A stretch of DNA of 64,000 nucleotides. It comes from Sporosarcina sp. NCCP-2222. GTDB taxonomy: Bacteria > Bacillota > Bacilli > Bacillales_A > Planococcaceae. The DNA lies in the NCBI RefSeq assembly GCF_023168145.1, contig NZ_BQYK01000001.1, positions 643,243 to 707,242 on the forward strand, written 5' to 3'. Under the pieces are notes generated by a model. It ran no database searches. It was given only the letters and a program-made list of their open reading frames with translations, and had not been told where the DNA came from. The translations under genes were made by a program, and so were the position numbers. Position 1 is the stretch's first letter. The number at the start of each line of letters is the position of its first letter. Below, piece by piece: positions 8,025 through 15,908 of this stretch.

Positions 8025-9614
8025 TTAAAGACCGTCAAACTCGTTCTGCAAGTCTTCCATCAAATCTTCTAGCCATCTCATAAAATCTTCCTGCAAATCT
8101 TCTTCTATGAACGTATCAAGCTCATCCATTGTCATATCGCCAAGATTGACAACATTTTTATTCGGATCTGGCATATCCACTTTCTTCACGATTTTTCCTT
8201 CTTGCTTCACATGAAGATTGATCGTATTGCTTCCAAGCGATTCTTCTTCGAAGGAGAATTCATGATTCGCTTTCATTGAATCTTTCTCGTGAGTTGCGTC
8301 ACCACTCCAAATAACCGTAGGAGTGGAGTAGCCATCGTTTATACTGAACGTTCTTGTAAAAGTACGTTTCTTCCCTTTCAGCTCTTCATTTCCTTCATAA
8401 AGAACTTCTCCATCATCAAAACTTAAGGAAATCTCGTCTTTGGCTTTTCCATCTTTCCATTTCAAATCTCCCTTGAATACGAGAACTCCTTCATCTTCGT
8501 ATTCGTCAATACCAGTAATTTCATAATTCCATTTCTGCCCGTCTTGTTTCAATAACTGTTCGCCTTTTACTTTGATCGTGACTACTTCCTCTTTAGATGG
8601 GCCGACGGTCATTAGAAAATCACGTTTTACGATACTTCGTTTCTGATGCCATACAGTCGATTTTAGACCGTCAGGCATTACAAATTTGTCCATTGATTTT
8701 AGTCCATCATCCAAACTATCTTCAAATTCGCGGATCAATTCAGCCACTTCCGCTCTAGGCACCTCTTCGCCAAGAGATGAAAGGGTCAGTTGCTCCTTCA
8801 ATAATGCTTTTAACTTCTCATCATTGCGGGCTTTTTCAAATAGCTTCGTCAACAAATCCTTCACTTGCGCTTCAGACAAATTCATTTCAACTTTTTCCAC
8901 TTTCATCTTGTCGCCGAAGACACTAACTTCCTCTTTTTCACTTGTAAATGCTTCATCCGGCAATTCCTTATAGAGGAATTGTAAATATTCTTTTTCGATA
9001 TAAGTTCGGAATTCCTCTGTAAATCCATAACGCTCTTCAAATAATTGAGATAAGCCCAGCTTTTCATCACCAGTGAAGGAATCATCTGTTTCCTTCATCA
9101 TCTTACCGTAATCCTTGTCGTCAAAGCGAAGTACCTTCTCTGTAAAAGGAAGCGCAAGCAAGATCCGTTCCGGCGTCAAATACATTTGGCCGATTTCTAC
9201 ATCGACACTGCCCAGCGATCCACTCATGTTCATTTCCCACTCTTTTTTCACAGGGTCTTTCACTTGCCCAAGTTGCAGAGTCGTGCTGTTTACGATGGAC
9301 TGAATTTCTTGCATGTCATAACCGGCAGCCGGGTCATTCCACTCTGCTGAAACATCCCAAGTCGTTTCAACCGGTTTCTTATTTTGCACTTCCAGCCAAT
9401 CCACTTCATTTTTGTACCGGTCTTGAATTAATTGACTCATCTGGGTCAATGTTTGCGTTTCAGCCAATAAATATTTTGCCTTTGGCGATTTATTCAACAG
9501 AAAGAAAGCTGAAACACTCCCTGCAGCTGCAACAAATAATACAGTCAATAAAATAATGAGCAGCTTCGGTGATTTTTTCTTTCCTCCTGTGTTTTGCTGT
9601 TGTTGTTCTACCAT
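8025..9614 (-). CDS. Single-pass membrane protein with large extracytoplasmic domain (DUF6583-like), ABC-operon leader gene
   Basis: A 529-residue protein of unknown function, resembling Bacillales proteins annotated DUF6583. A hydrophilic N-terminus (VEQQQQNTGGKKKSPK) precedes one transmembrane helix, LLIILLTVLFVAAAGSVSAF, and the remaining roughly 490 residues should lie outside the membrane. That part is rich in charged residues and beta-prone repeats (WDVSAEWNDP, EYEDEGVLVFKGDLKWKDG), with an acidic C-terminus (EEDLQEDFMRWLEDLMEDLQ). The ATG at 9614 follows GGGAGAG. It is first in the operon, which suggests it works with the exporter, perhaps as a cell-surface receiver or substrate; this is inference only. 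Confidence 0.75.
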   Translation of the reverse strand: MVEQQQQNTGGKKKSPKLLIILLTVLFVAAAGSVSAFFLLNKSPKAKYLLAETQTLTQMSQLIQDRYKNEVDWLEVQNKKPVETTWDVSAEWNDPAAGYDMQEIQSIVNSTTLQLGQVKDPVKKEWEMNMSGSLGSVDVEIGQMYLTPERILLALPFTEKVLRFDDKDYGKMMKETDDSFTGDEKLGLSQLFEERYGFTEEFRTYIEKEYLQFLYKELPDEAFTSEKEEVSVFGDKMKVEKVEMNLSEAQVKDLLTKLFEKARNDEKLKALLKEQLTLSSLGEEVPRAEVAELIREFEDSLDDGLKSMDKFVMPDGLKSTVWHQKRSIVKRDFLMTVGPSKEEVVTIKVKGEQLLKQDGQKWNYEITGIDEYEDEGVLVFKGDLKWKDGKAKDEISLSFDDGEVLYEGNEELKGKKRTFTRTFSINDGYSTPTVIWSGDATHEKDSMKANHEFSFEEESLGSNTINLHVKQEGKIVKKVDMPDPNKNVVNLGDMTMDELDTFIEEDLQEDFMRWLEDLMEDLQNEFDGL

Positions 9615-9793
9615 GGTCTCTCCCCTATCTATCATTGGTTAAATTTCACACATCATTGAAATTCTACTATAAAGCTATGACGAATGTTCCCTTTTTAAAA
9701 GAATTGAATATTTCCAACTAGTTACTAGTTATTAGTCACTAGGGAATCGTAATCAAAAAGCATTTTTTATTTTCATCATCTCCCCTGTCTGAA

Positions 9794-9829
9794 AAGAAAC
9801 GATGGCAGAACAAGAAACGATGGCAGAAC
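9794..9829. repeat. Two tandem copies of an 18-bp repeat
   Basis: The 18-mer AAGAAACGATGGCAGAAC occurs twice head to tail at 9794-9811 and 9812-9829, and a degraded third copy runs into the adjacent hairpin (9830 onward, AAGAAAATCGGCAGAAAA). It lies in the 365-nt gap between the DUF6583-like gene and argG; the gap otherwise holds only the hairpin at 9837 and the promoter region of the ABC operon. Confidence 0.75.
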
Positions 9830-9836
9830 AAGAAAA

Positions 9837-9884
9837 TCGGCAGAAAAGTGACACCCACCGTAATGGGCATCGCTTTTCTGCCGA
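9837..9884 (-). terminator. Long hairpin downstream of argG
   Basis: A perfect 12-bp stem, TCGGCAGAAAAG/CTTTTCTGCCGA, encloses a 24-nt loop that itself can pair through CCCA/TGGG. On the reverse strand it is followed by TTTTCTTG, and it lies about 95 nt after the argG stop, so it is the likely argG terminator. Confidence 0.65.
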
Positions 9885-9979
9885 CTAATAATATAGAGGG
9901 AATATTTATTTTTTCATCACTCACGCAATCAATTTCAGAATCGACTTTTATTCACATTATACAAAAGTCCTATAACCGT

Positions 9980-11188
9980 TCAGCTTTTCACCTTTTGTTT
10001 TTGATTGACGGTACTATGCACTTCTGTTGGTAAGCCCCATAGTTGAATAAAACCAACCGCCGCAGACTGATCGAATTGATCATCAGAAGTATAAGTCGCA
10101 AGCTTTTCATCGTACAGAGAATTCGCGGATTTACGGCCTTCCACAATGGCATGGCCCTTGAATAATTTTACGCGCACCGTACCGTTTACGTATTGCTGTG
10201 TTTCTTTAATGAAGGCTTCCAGTGCATCACGTAGAGGAGAGAACCAAAGTCCGTTATAGATAAGTTCACTTAACTTTTGTGAGACGATTGGTTTAAAGTG
10301 GGCGACATCTTTGACTAATGTGATGTCTTCCAGTTCCTTATGAGCCTTGAGCAAGGTCACAGCCCCTGGGCACTCATACACTTCACGGGATTTGATTCCC
10401 ACTAAACGGTTTTCCACATGGTCAATCCGACCGACCCCATGTTTTCCGGCCAATTCATTTAATTGTAAGATGAGCTCGCTAAGCGGATAATTCTTTCCGT
10501 TCAGACTGACTGGCACGCCTTTTGCAAATTCAATTTCTAAGTAATCCGGCTCATCCGGCGCGTTTTCAATCGATGCCGTCAAACCAAATGCATCTTCTGG
10601 CGGAGCAGCCCAAGGATCTTCCAAAATACCGCATTCATTGCTGCGTCCCCATAAGTTCTGATCGATCGAATACGGGCTGTCGAGATTGATTGGAATCGGG
10701 ATATTCTTTTCTTTTGCATACTCGATTTCCTCTTCACGGGACCAGCTCCATTCCCGAACTGGCGCAATGACTTCCAATGAAGGATCCAAAGCCTTAATGG
10801 CGACCTCGAAACGTACTTGGTCGTTTCCTTTTCCTGTGCATCCATGAGCGACTGCTGTTGCATTCTCCTTATGCGCCACCTCTACAAGCTTTTTCGAGAT
10901 AAGAGGACGAGACAAAGCAGAAACGAGTGGATACTTATCTTCGTAGTACGTCCGTGCCTGCAGCGCGAGCAATGCGTATTCATTCGCAAACTCTTCCTTT
11001 GCATCAATTACATAGCTGTTGACCGCGCCGACCTGCAACGCTTTCTGCTGGATGAAATTCAAGTCCTTCCCTTCCCCAACATCCAAGCAGCATGCTACCA
11101 CCTCGTAACCTTGATCAGTCAGCCATTGAACCGCCACTGAAGTATCTAACCCACCCGAATACGCAAGCACCACTTTTTTCTTTGTCAT
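9980..11188 (-). CDS. argG: Argininosuccinate synthase ArgG
   Basis: ArgG joins citrulline and aspartate, using ATP, to form argininosuccinate, the penultimate step of arginine synthesis. The 402-residue protein starts [17 protein letters not shown], the PP-loop (SGGLDTS) of N-type ATP pyrophosphatases, and contains [42 protein letters not shown] and [12 protein letters not shown], all family signatures. The ATG at 11188 follows AAGGAGGACG. Unlike the usual Bacillus argG-argH pair, no argH follows; a hairpin ends the unit instead. Tandem ARG-box-like sites cover the promoter, so arginine repression by an ArgR/AhrC protein is likely. Confidence 0.97.
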   Translation of the reverse strand: MTKKKVVLAYSGGLDTSVAVQWLTDQGYEVVACCLDVGEGKDLNFIQQKALQVGAVNSYVIDAKEEFANEYALLALQARTYYEDKYPLVSALSRPLISKKLVEVAHKENATAVAHGCTGKGNDQVRFEVAIKALDPSLEVIAPVREWSWSREEEIEYAKEKNIPIPINLDSPYSIDQNLWGRSNECGILEDPWAAPPEDAFGLTASIENAPDEPDYLEIEFAKGVPVSLNGKNYPLSELILQLNELAGKHGVGRIDHVENRLVGIKSREVYECPGAVTLLKAHKELEDITLVKDVAHFKPIVSQKLSELIYNGLWFSPLRDALEAFIKETQQYVNGTVRVKLFKGHAIVEGRKSANSLYDEKLATYTSDDQFDQSAAVGFIQLWGLPTEVHSTVNQKQKVKS

Positions 11189-11210
11189 AATGACGTCCTC
11201 CTTTATTCAT

Positions 11211-11270
11211 AGATGTATTTTTATTCAACTAAATGTATTTTTATAATAACATACTTTATTCGAAATGCAA
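11211..11270 (-). promoter_or_regulatory. argG promoter overlapped by ARG-box-like sites
   Basis: On the reverse strand TTGCAT (11270-11265), a 16-nt spacer and TATTAT (11248-11243) form a sigma-A-type promoter. Around it lie three AT-rich segments resembling the AhrC box (CATGAATAAAAATGCAAG type): TTGCATTTCGAATAAAGTATG, the TTATAAAAATACATT segment at 11232-11249, and TTGAATAAAAATACATCT at 11211-11228. The match is by eye. Confidence 0.6.
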
Positions 11271-11339
11271 GTATTGTATTTTGAAAGTAATGAAAGTACA
11301 TTTTTGAATGGGTTTTGAGTTTCAAAGGATATAAAGATA

Positions 11340-11676
11340 AGTGGAAGCACAAGCGGCTGGAAGCAACTTTATAGGACTGCTGATGAGAATAGTGTTGGCG
11401 GAAAGAGAGTAATAGGCATTCTCGACTGAAAATTTGAACGGCTTAGGGAACCGATACAAGCGGTTCGAAAGCTTATATGAGTAGTTGCTGACCTGATACG
11501 AGCGGTTTGAGAAATATACGAGCGGTTCGACAGCTTATACGAGTGGTTCGGCAGCAAATACGAGCGGTGCTGGCAATGGGCATGTTCGACTGGAGAATTG
11601 AATGACTTAGGGAACCGATACGATCGGTTCGAAAGCTTATATGAGTGGTTGCTGAACTGATACGAGCGGTTCGGTT
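11340..11676. repeat. Degenerate ~21-nt tandem repeat array (consensus ATACGAGCGGTTCG)
   Basis: About nine to eleven copies of a degenerate unit, consensus (G)ATACGAGCGGTTCGnnAGCTT, follow each other at 20-22-nt spacing. A larger block is also duplicated: 11415-11510 and 11578-11674 are near-identical, each running from a GGCATNNTCGACTG segment through GACTTAGGGAACCGATAC-like sequence to a TACGAGCGGTT unit. Reading frames through it give heptapeptide-like repeats (RTARI) and no ribosome site, so I see no gene. The rest of the 720-nt gap (11189-11907) contains the argG promoter on the left and the gdhA terminator on the right, and otherwise nothing recognisable. Confidence 0.8.
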
Positions 11677-11839
11677 CATGCTAGTACTCGGCAATTACTC
11701 TTGCGCACTCACCCGTTTATCCACGCACTACAAAATAACATCGAGTATGTGCACTCGGCAGCCACTTTCGTGTACTCATTGACATTTTTGAGCAGTCGAC
11801 CATAAATTCCGGGCACTTTTCAAAAATATCATCATCAAC

Positions 11840-11876
11840 AAAAAAGAAGGAGAAACGAAAACTCGTTTTCTCCTCC
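11840..11876 (-). terminator. gdhA terminator
   Basis: On the reverse strand GGAGGAGAAAACGAG pairs with TTCGTTTCTCCTTC and is followed by TTTTTTG, a standard intrinsic terminator about 30 nt after the gdhA stop. Confidence 0.85.
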
Positions 11877-11907
11877 TGTTCACTCTATAAACCTTTGGAC
11901 GGCCATA

Positions 11908-13287
11908 TTACCTGATGCCGTGCGCAACCATGGCGTTGGCCACTTTCAAGAAGCCGGCGATATTGGCTCCCATGGCGAAGTTGCCGGGGTGGCCGTAGTT
12001 TTCTGCCGCTTTTTTGCAACTCTCAAATATATTGTGCATGACGACTTTTAGTCGTTCATCCACTTCGGCTTCTGTCCAGGAGAGCCTCATGCTGTTTTGA
12101 GACATTTCCATTGCCGAAACGGCCACCCCTCCTGCGTTCGCGGCTTTTGCCGGGGCAAATAAGACGCGGTTTTCATGGAATAAGTTGATCGCTTCGATGG
12201 TGCATGGCATGTTGGCACCTTCCCCGATGGCAATGACACCGTTTCCAATAAGCGTATGGGCAGAAATTTCGTCAATTTCATTTTGGGTGGCGCATGGCAA
12301 TGCTATGTCACAAGCGACTGACCAGATGTCCGAGCAGTCTGGATGGTATTCCGCGTTCGGGTGATCTTTCATGTAGTCTGCGATCCTTTTATTTTCCACT
12401 TCTTTCAAGCGCTTTACTGTGGCAAGGTTTATCCCTTCCGAATCGACTATATACCCATCAGAATCACTACAGGCGATGACTTTGGCGCCTAGCTGCTGCG
12501 CCTTTTCCATCGCATAAGTGGAAACATTCCCTGAACCGGATACTATGACCGTCTTGCCCTCGATGGACTGGCCATATTCATTCAGCATCTCTTCGACAAA
12601 GTAGACGGTCCCATATCCGGTCGCTTCTTTTCGTCCTAAGCTTCCGCCATGATTCGGGTCTTTGCCGGTCAGGACGCCTGCTTCGTAGCCGCCCTTTAGT
12701 CGATTGTACTGGCCGAACATGTAACCGATCTCTCGTTTTCCGACTCCGATATCGCCTGCGGGCACGTCGATGTCCGGGCCGATATGTTTGCTTAATTCTG
12801 TCATGAAACTTTGTGTAAAGCGCATGATTTCACGGTCCGATTTCCCTTTCGGATCAAAATCAGAGCCGCCTTTCCCGGCACCGATCGGCTGGCCCGTCAG
12901 TGCATTTTTAAAAATTTGTTCGAAAGCGAGGAATTTCATAATGCTGCTGTTGACTGAAGGATGGAAGCGGATGCCGCCCTTATAAGGGCCGAGGTCGCTA
13001 TTGAATTGGACACGGAAACCGCGGTTCACTTGCACTTTCCCTTTGTCATCCTCCCATGCTACCCGGAAAGAGATGATGCGCTCCGGCTCGGTAATCCGTT
13101 CCAATATGCCATTGGCAATGTATTCCGGATGTTTGGCAAAGACGGGCCGCAGTGAATCAAAAATTTCTCTTGTTGCCTGCAGAAATTCCTTTTCATCCGG
13201 ATTCCTTTTTTTCACTAATTCATATACTTCATGCACATAATCATTCGCCCGGTTCCGGTTCTCTGTCAATACCTCTAATTTTGTCAT
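11908..13287 (-). CDS. gdhA: NADP-type glutamate dehydrogenase GdhA
   Basis: This cytoplasmic enzyme interconverts 2-oxoglutarate plus ammonium and glutamate. At about 459 residues it fits the hexameric GdhA family. Motifs are the substrate-binding NSDLGPYKGGIRFHPSV and KFLAFEQIFKNALTG, the catalytic-lysine region PIGAGKGGSDFDPKGKSD, DIDVPAGDIGVGKREIGYMFG, and the nucleotide loop VSGSGNVSTYA followed by CSDSDGYI, the pattern of NADP-specific enzymes such as E. coli GdhA rather than RocG/GudB. The chosen ATG at 13287 is preceded by AAAGGGATGAGG; in-frame ATGs at 13296 and 13308 are possible. It appears monocistronic. Confidence 0.95.
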   Translation of the reverse strand: MTKLEVLTENRNRANDYVHEVYELVKKRNPDEKEFLQATREIFDSLRPVFAKHPEYIANGILERITEPERIISFRVAWEDDKGKVQVNRGFRVQFNSDLGPYKGGIRFHPSVNSSIMKFLAFEQIFKNALTGQPIGAGKGGSDFDPKGKSDREIMRFTQSFMTELSKHIGPDIDVPAGDIGVGKREIGYMFGQYNRLKGGYEAGVLTGKDPNHGGSLGRKEATGYGTVYFVEEMLNEYGQSIEGKTVIVSGSGNVSTYAMEKAQQLGAKVIACSDSDGYIVDSEGINLATVKRLKEVENKRIADYMKDHPNAEYHPDCSDIWSVACDIALPCATQNEIDEISAHTLIGNGVIAIGEGANMPCTIEAINLFHENRVLFAPAKAANAGGVAVSAMEMSQNSMRLSWTEAEVDERLKVVMHNIFESCKKAAENYGHPGNFAMGANIAGFLKVANAMVAHGIR

Positions 13288-13495
13288 ATGCCTCATCCCT
13301 TTCTGCATCGGTGCCGAAGAAATGAATTATCCAAACAACAAAATTGATATTTCGAAATTATTTCTCCGTTTTTAACTATTATTACTGAAAATTTCAACAG
13401 ACACAACTATTTTTATTCTAGAAAATTTATTTCTAATAATATCTCGAACAAAATATAGCAGACATAATTGATTCAGCAATGGAATAAAATAATGA

Positions 13496-13524
13496 TTTAC
13501 AAGGTTCTGAAGATAGAGTATTAT
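13496..13524 (+). promoter_or_regulatory. Sigma-A-type promoter of the 46-codon ORF
   Basis: TTTACA (13496-13501), a 17-nt spacer and TATTAT (13519-13524). Transcription would begin near 13531 and read only the short ORF before the hairpin at 13736. Confidence 0.65.
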
Positions 13525-13586
13525 GAGTCTACTTACTTGGCAAGCCCCTTGTAAGCACATCTATCAAGAGAAAGAGGCGATGCATT

Positions 13587-13727
13587 ATGAAATTCACCAA
13601 ACTCCTACGAACTGTCATCGGCGCGAATCTGATGATCATCCTGACATTTGCATTCCTACCTGCTCTACTGATCAATCCTGAATTTGAACTATTCCAAAAT
13701 CTATCGAACTTTATATCAAAAGAATAA
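13587..13727 (+). CDS. Small hydrophobic protein of 46 residues, function unknown
   Basis: The frame begins MKFTKLLRTVIGANLMIILT, continues with FAFLPALLIN and ends FISKE. A basic N-terminus followed by about 20 hydrophobic residues predicts a single membrane helix or uncleaved signal anchor. AGAGG lies about ten bases before the ATG, a sigma-A-type promoter lies about 56 nt upstream of it, and a strong terminator starts 9 nt after the stop; together these support a real, monocistronic gene. I do not recognise the family. Size and layout would suit a small membrane regulator or a type I toxin, but no antisense promoter was found. Confidence 0.55.
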   Translation: MKFTKLLRTVIGANLMIILTFAFLPALLINPEFELFQNLSNFISKE

Positions 13728-13735
13728 ATTGTAAA

Positions 13736-13779
13736 GGAACCGTTTATGCAATGACTGCATGAACGGTTCCAATTTTTCT
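13736..13779 (+). terminator. Terminator after the 46-codon ORF
   Basis: The stem GGAACCGTT/AACGGTTCC is extended by an inner ATGCA/TGCAT pairing and followed by AATTTTTCT. It also lies just after the stop of the convergent sleL gene and may serve both directions. Confidence 0.88.
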
Positions 13780-13781
13780 AA

Positions 13782-15074
13782 TTATCGTTTACGTACATTA
13801 AACATATCTTCTAGTAACAACCAATTTTGCGGGAAGGATAGACCTAACTTCCAATACATAATTCCTCTTAAGTTGAATTCTTTCAGTAGATTAAATTTGG
13901 CACGAATGCTGCGTGCATCTTCAAACCATACTTCATGGCGAACGCCGTTGTTGTCGGTATACGTAAAATGCGGGGCTTGGGCGGTATAGTCATATTGAAT
14001 GGCGGTATTCGTGTTGATTGCCAAATTGACAGCTTGCTGTGGACTGAGGGCTTTTGCGGGTATCCCGCTTTCAGGCGGATATGGGGTTGACCAATCATAC
14101 CCATACAGATTTTGTCCTAAAAAGACTTTTTCCGGTGGAATTTGGCTCACTGCATATTCCACTACTTTACGGACCTCTGGCAATGGACTGACCGGCTGTG
14201 GCTCGCTGTAAGAATAGCCCCATTCGTAGGTCATCAATGTCACAAAGTCACAAATTTCCCCGTGCGCCTTGTAATCAATCGCCCCATACAAACCTGACTT
14301 ACTGTCGCTTGTCTTCGGAGGCAAGGCTGTAGAAATCGTTAAACCGGCAGGCTTGAAGCGTGCTTTTGCCTTTCGCAGAAAATCATTATATAATTCTCTG
14401 TCGCCCGGCCGCAAAAATTCGAAATCAAAATGGATATCCCGGTAGCCAACCTTCCGGGCTACTTGTACAATATTCTCGAATAATCGATTTTGCACCGTTT
14501 GATTCACAAAAAGCTCGTGAGCCAGTTCAGAGCTGAACGCAAAGTTCTCCAGGTTGCTGACGACCATTGTATTCAAAACTCCGGCAGCGCTCGCGATGGA
14601 AGGGATATCACCAATTGGCGGTTCCTTTAAAGTGCCGTCCCGTTGTGGCTCATAACTGAACATTGCTAAATAGGTGAGCTGCGGCGATCTTCTTCTTACT
14701 TCCTGCACGAGCGTCTCACTGACAGGAGGACGCGGTTCCACATAGGCAAGCACATCGATATCTGTTTTCGGCATTGGCGGAATATACAGCCGCAATCCGA
14801 CAGGCAAAATACCGTTGACCGACAGTCCATTTATCCTTGCCAATTCTTCTACCGTTATACCATATCTCTTGGCAATCAAATACAATGATTCCCCTGGCTG
14901 CACCCAATGATAACTGCCCGTTATCGGTATGACCAATGCTTGCCCCACAACAATTCTCGAAGGATCAACTAATTCATTTGCAGCAGCTATTTTTTCGTAA
15001 GAGACTCCGTATGCTTGACCAATTCCATATAAACTTTGTCCTTTCTGCACCACGTGGATTTGCACATCCATCAT
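13782..15074 (-). CDS. sleL: Spore cortex-lytic LysM/GH18 N-acetylglucosaminidase (SleL/YaaH type)
   Basis: SleL/YaaH proteins cleave muramic-delta-lactam-containing spore cortex fragments during germination. The 430-residue protein has two N-terminal LysM domains (IHVVQKGQSLYGIGQAYGV near 5-50 and WVQPGESLYLIAKRYGI near 53-97). A glycosyl hydrolase 18 barrel follows, with the catalytic DIHFDFEF segment (acidic DxxxDFE motif), FVTLMTYEWGYSYSEPQPV and a C-terminal GIMYWKLGLSFPQNW. There is no signal peptide, as in YaaH, which is deposited on the spore from the mother cell. The start at 15074 follows GAGGAAAGGCGG; ATG at 15071 is equally possible. Length matches B. subtilis YaaH. Confidence 0.88.
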   Translation of the reverse strand: MMDVQIHVVQKGQSLYGIGQAYGVSYEKIAAANELVDPSRIVVGQALVIPITGSYHWVQPGESLYLIAKRYGITVEELARINGLSVNGILPVGLRLYIPPMPKTDIDVLAYVEPRPPVSETLVQEVRRRSPQLTYLAMFSYEPQRDGTLKEPPIGDIPSIASAAGVLNTMVVSNLENFAFSSELAHELFVNQTVQNRLFENIVQVARKVGYRDIHFDFEFLRPGDRELYNDFLRKAKARFKPAGLTISTALPPKTSDSKSGLYGAIDYKAHGEICDFVTLMTYEWGYSYSEPQPVSPLPEVRKVVEYAVSQIPPEKVFLGQNLYGYDWSTPYPPESGIPAKALSPQQAVNLAINTNTAIQYDYTAQAPHFTYTDNNGVRHEVWFEDARSIRAKFNLLKEFNLRGIMYWKLGLSFPQNWLLLEDMFNVRKR

Positions 15075-15166
15075 CCGCCTTTCCTCATACGTATGAACAT
15101 CTTCTTCACTATATTTTTGAGGGCAGATGATTATGACATGGACCACGCGATCTTCTCATTTTCCAA

Positions 15167-15196
15167 TGCATAACTCTGTTTAGGGATACCATACTA
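15167..15196 (+). promoter_or_regulatory. Sigma-G-type forespore promoter of the CotF-like gene
   Basis: TGCATA (15167-15172), a 17-nt spacer and CATACTA (15190-15196), close to the sigma-G consensus (TGMATA, 17-18 nt, CATACTA). A similar promoter precedes sspH at 40032. Confidence 0.65.
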
Positions 15197-15232
15197 CTCC
15201 TGATTGCACATCATGAAGGAGGAGGAATACCT

Positions 15233-15874
15233 TTGACACAAAATCCCTTTGGCCAAACACACCAAAATATGCACACAGGACAGGTGCCCCCGAAAATGAA
15301 TCACGGCGGACATGAATTATTCGATGTCCACGAAGTGCTCAACGCCGCAGTTGGCGCTATGAACCAGGCAGTATTGCTGCGTCCTCACGTTAAAGATCCA
15401 GAGCTACTTGATATTTTGGATCGCCAATTGCGTTTCATGCAGGATGAATACAATATTACCGTGGAATGTTTTAAAACTGGACAGGATCCATCCCATCCGA
15501 CGCAAAGCTACAAAATGAAGCAGAACAATGATTTTATTTACGGCATGAAGCAGTCTCAGCCTAAAAAACCGATTCAATCAGCAAATGAGATTACTGATGA
15601 AATCATTTCCGGCTTTTTGCTTGCTTCCGCAAAAGCATCTGCTTCCCATAAAACAATGTCTGCATTGGAAACAACAAACCCTGTCGTTCGCCGAGTTCTT
15701 GCAGATTCCGTACCAAATTGCATCGAAATGGCATACGAATTGTCAATTTATCAAAATAAACATCATTACTATCAAGTTCCTCAGCTGGCACAACAGGATA
15801 TGCAGGCTATCTTGAATGCCTATGCTCCTACCCAAGTACAAATGGGTATGAAGAACAACAATAATCTTCAATAA
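15233..15874 (+). CDS. CotF-like spore coat protein
   Basis: A 213-residue member of the spore coat F family. Residues about 28-90 (ELFDVHEVLNAAVGAMNQA, LLDILDRQLRFMQDEYNITVE) and about 115-180 (EITDEIISGFLLASAKASAS, ALETTNPVVRRVLADSVPN, MAYELSIYQNKHHYYQVPQL) form two helical segments typical of Coat_F proteins. The tail is rich in Gln, Met and Asn. TTG at 15233 is the start, after GGAGGAGG. The upstream promoter reads as sigma-G rather than the mother-cell sigma-K of classic cotF, so this protein may reside in the forespore compartment or inner layers, as proposed for some CotF-like proteins; this is inference. Confidence 0.88.
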   Translation: MTQNPFGQTHQNMHTGQVPPKMNHGGHELFDVHEVLNAAVGAMNQAVLLRPHVKDPELLDILDRQLRFMQDEYNITVECFKTGQDPSHPTQSYKMKQNNDFIYGMKQSQPKKPIQSANEITDEIISGFLLASAKASASHKTMSALETTNPVVRRVLADSVPNCIEMAYELSIYQNKHHYYQVPQLAQQDMQAILNAYAPTQVQMGMKNNNNLQ

Positions 15875-15881
15875 TAAAGAA

Positions 15882-15907
15882 ACAGGTGCCCTCCATTGGG
15901 CACCTGT
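15882..15907. terminator. Bidirectional terminator, cotF-like gene / pseudouridine synthase
   Basis: A perfect 10-bp stem, ACAGGTGCCC/GGGCACCTGT, with a 6-nt loop. It is followed by TCTATTTT on the plus strand and TTCTTTATT on the minus strand, lying between convergent stops. Confidence 0.88.
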
Positions 15908-15908
15908 T

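Noticed and set aside
9739..9924. 61-codon reverse-strand frame in the argG downstream gap
   Set aside because: It is the translation of the 18-bp repeat and hairpin (repeated FLFCHR) without a ribosome site.
11369..11694. Two short reverse-strand frames with RTARI-like heptapeptide repeats
   Set aside because: They are the translation of the 21-nt periodic DNA repeat and have no ribosome site or conserved start.
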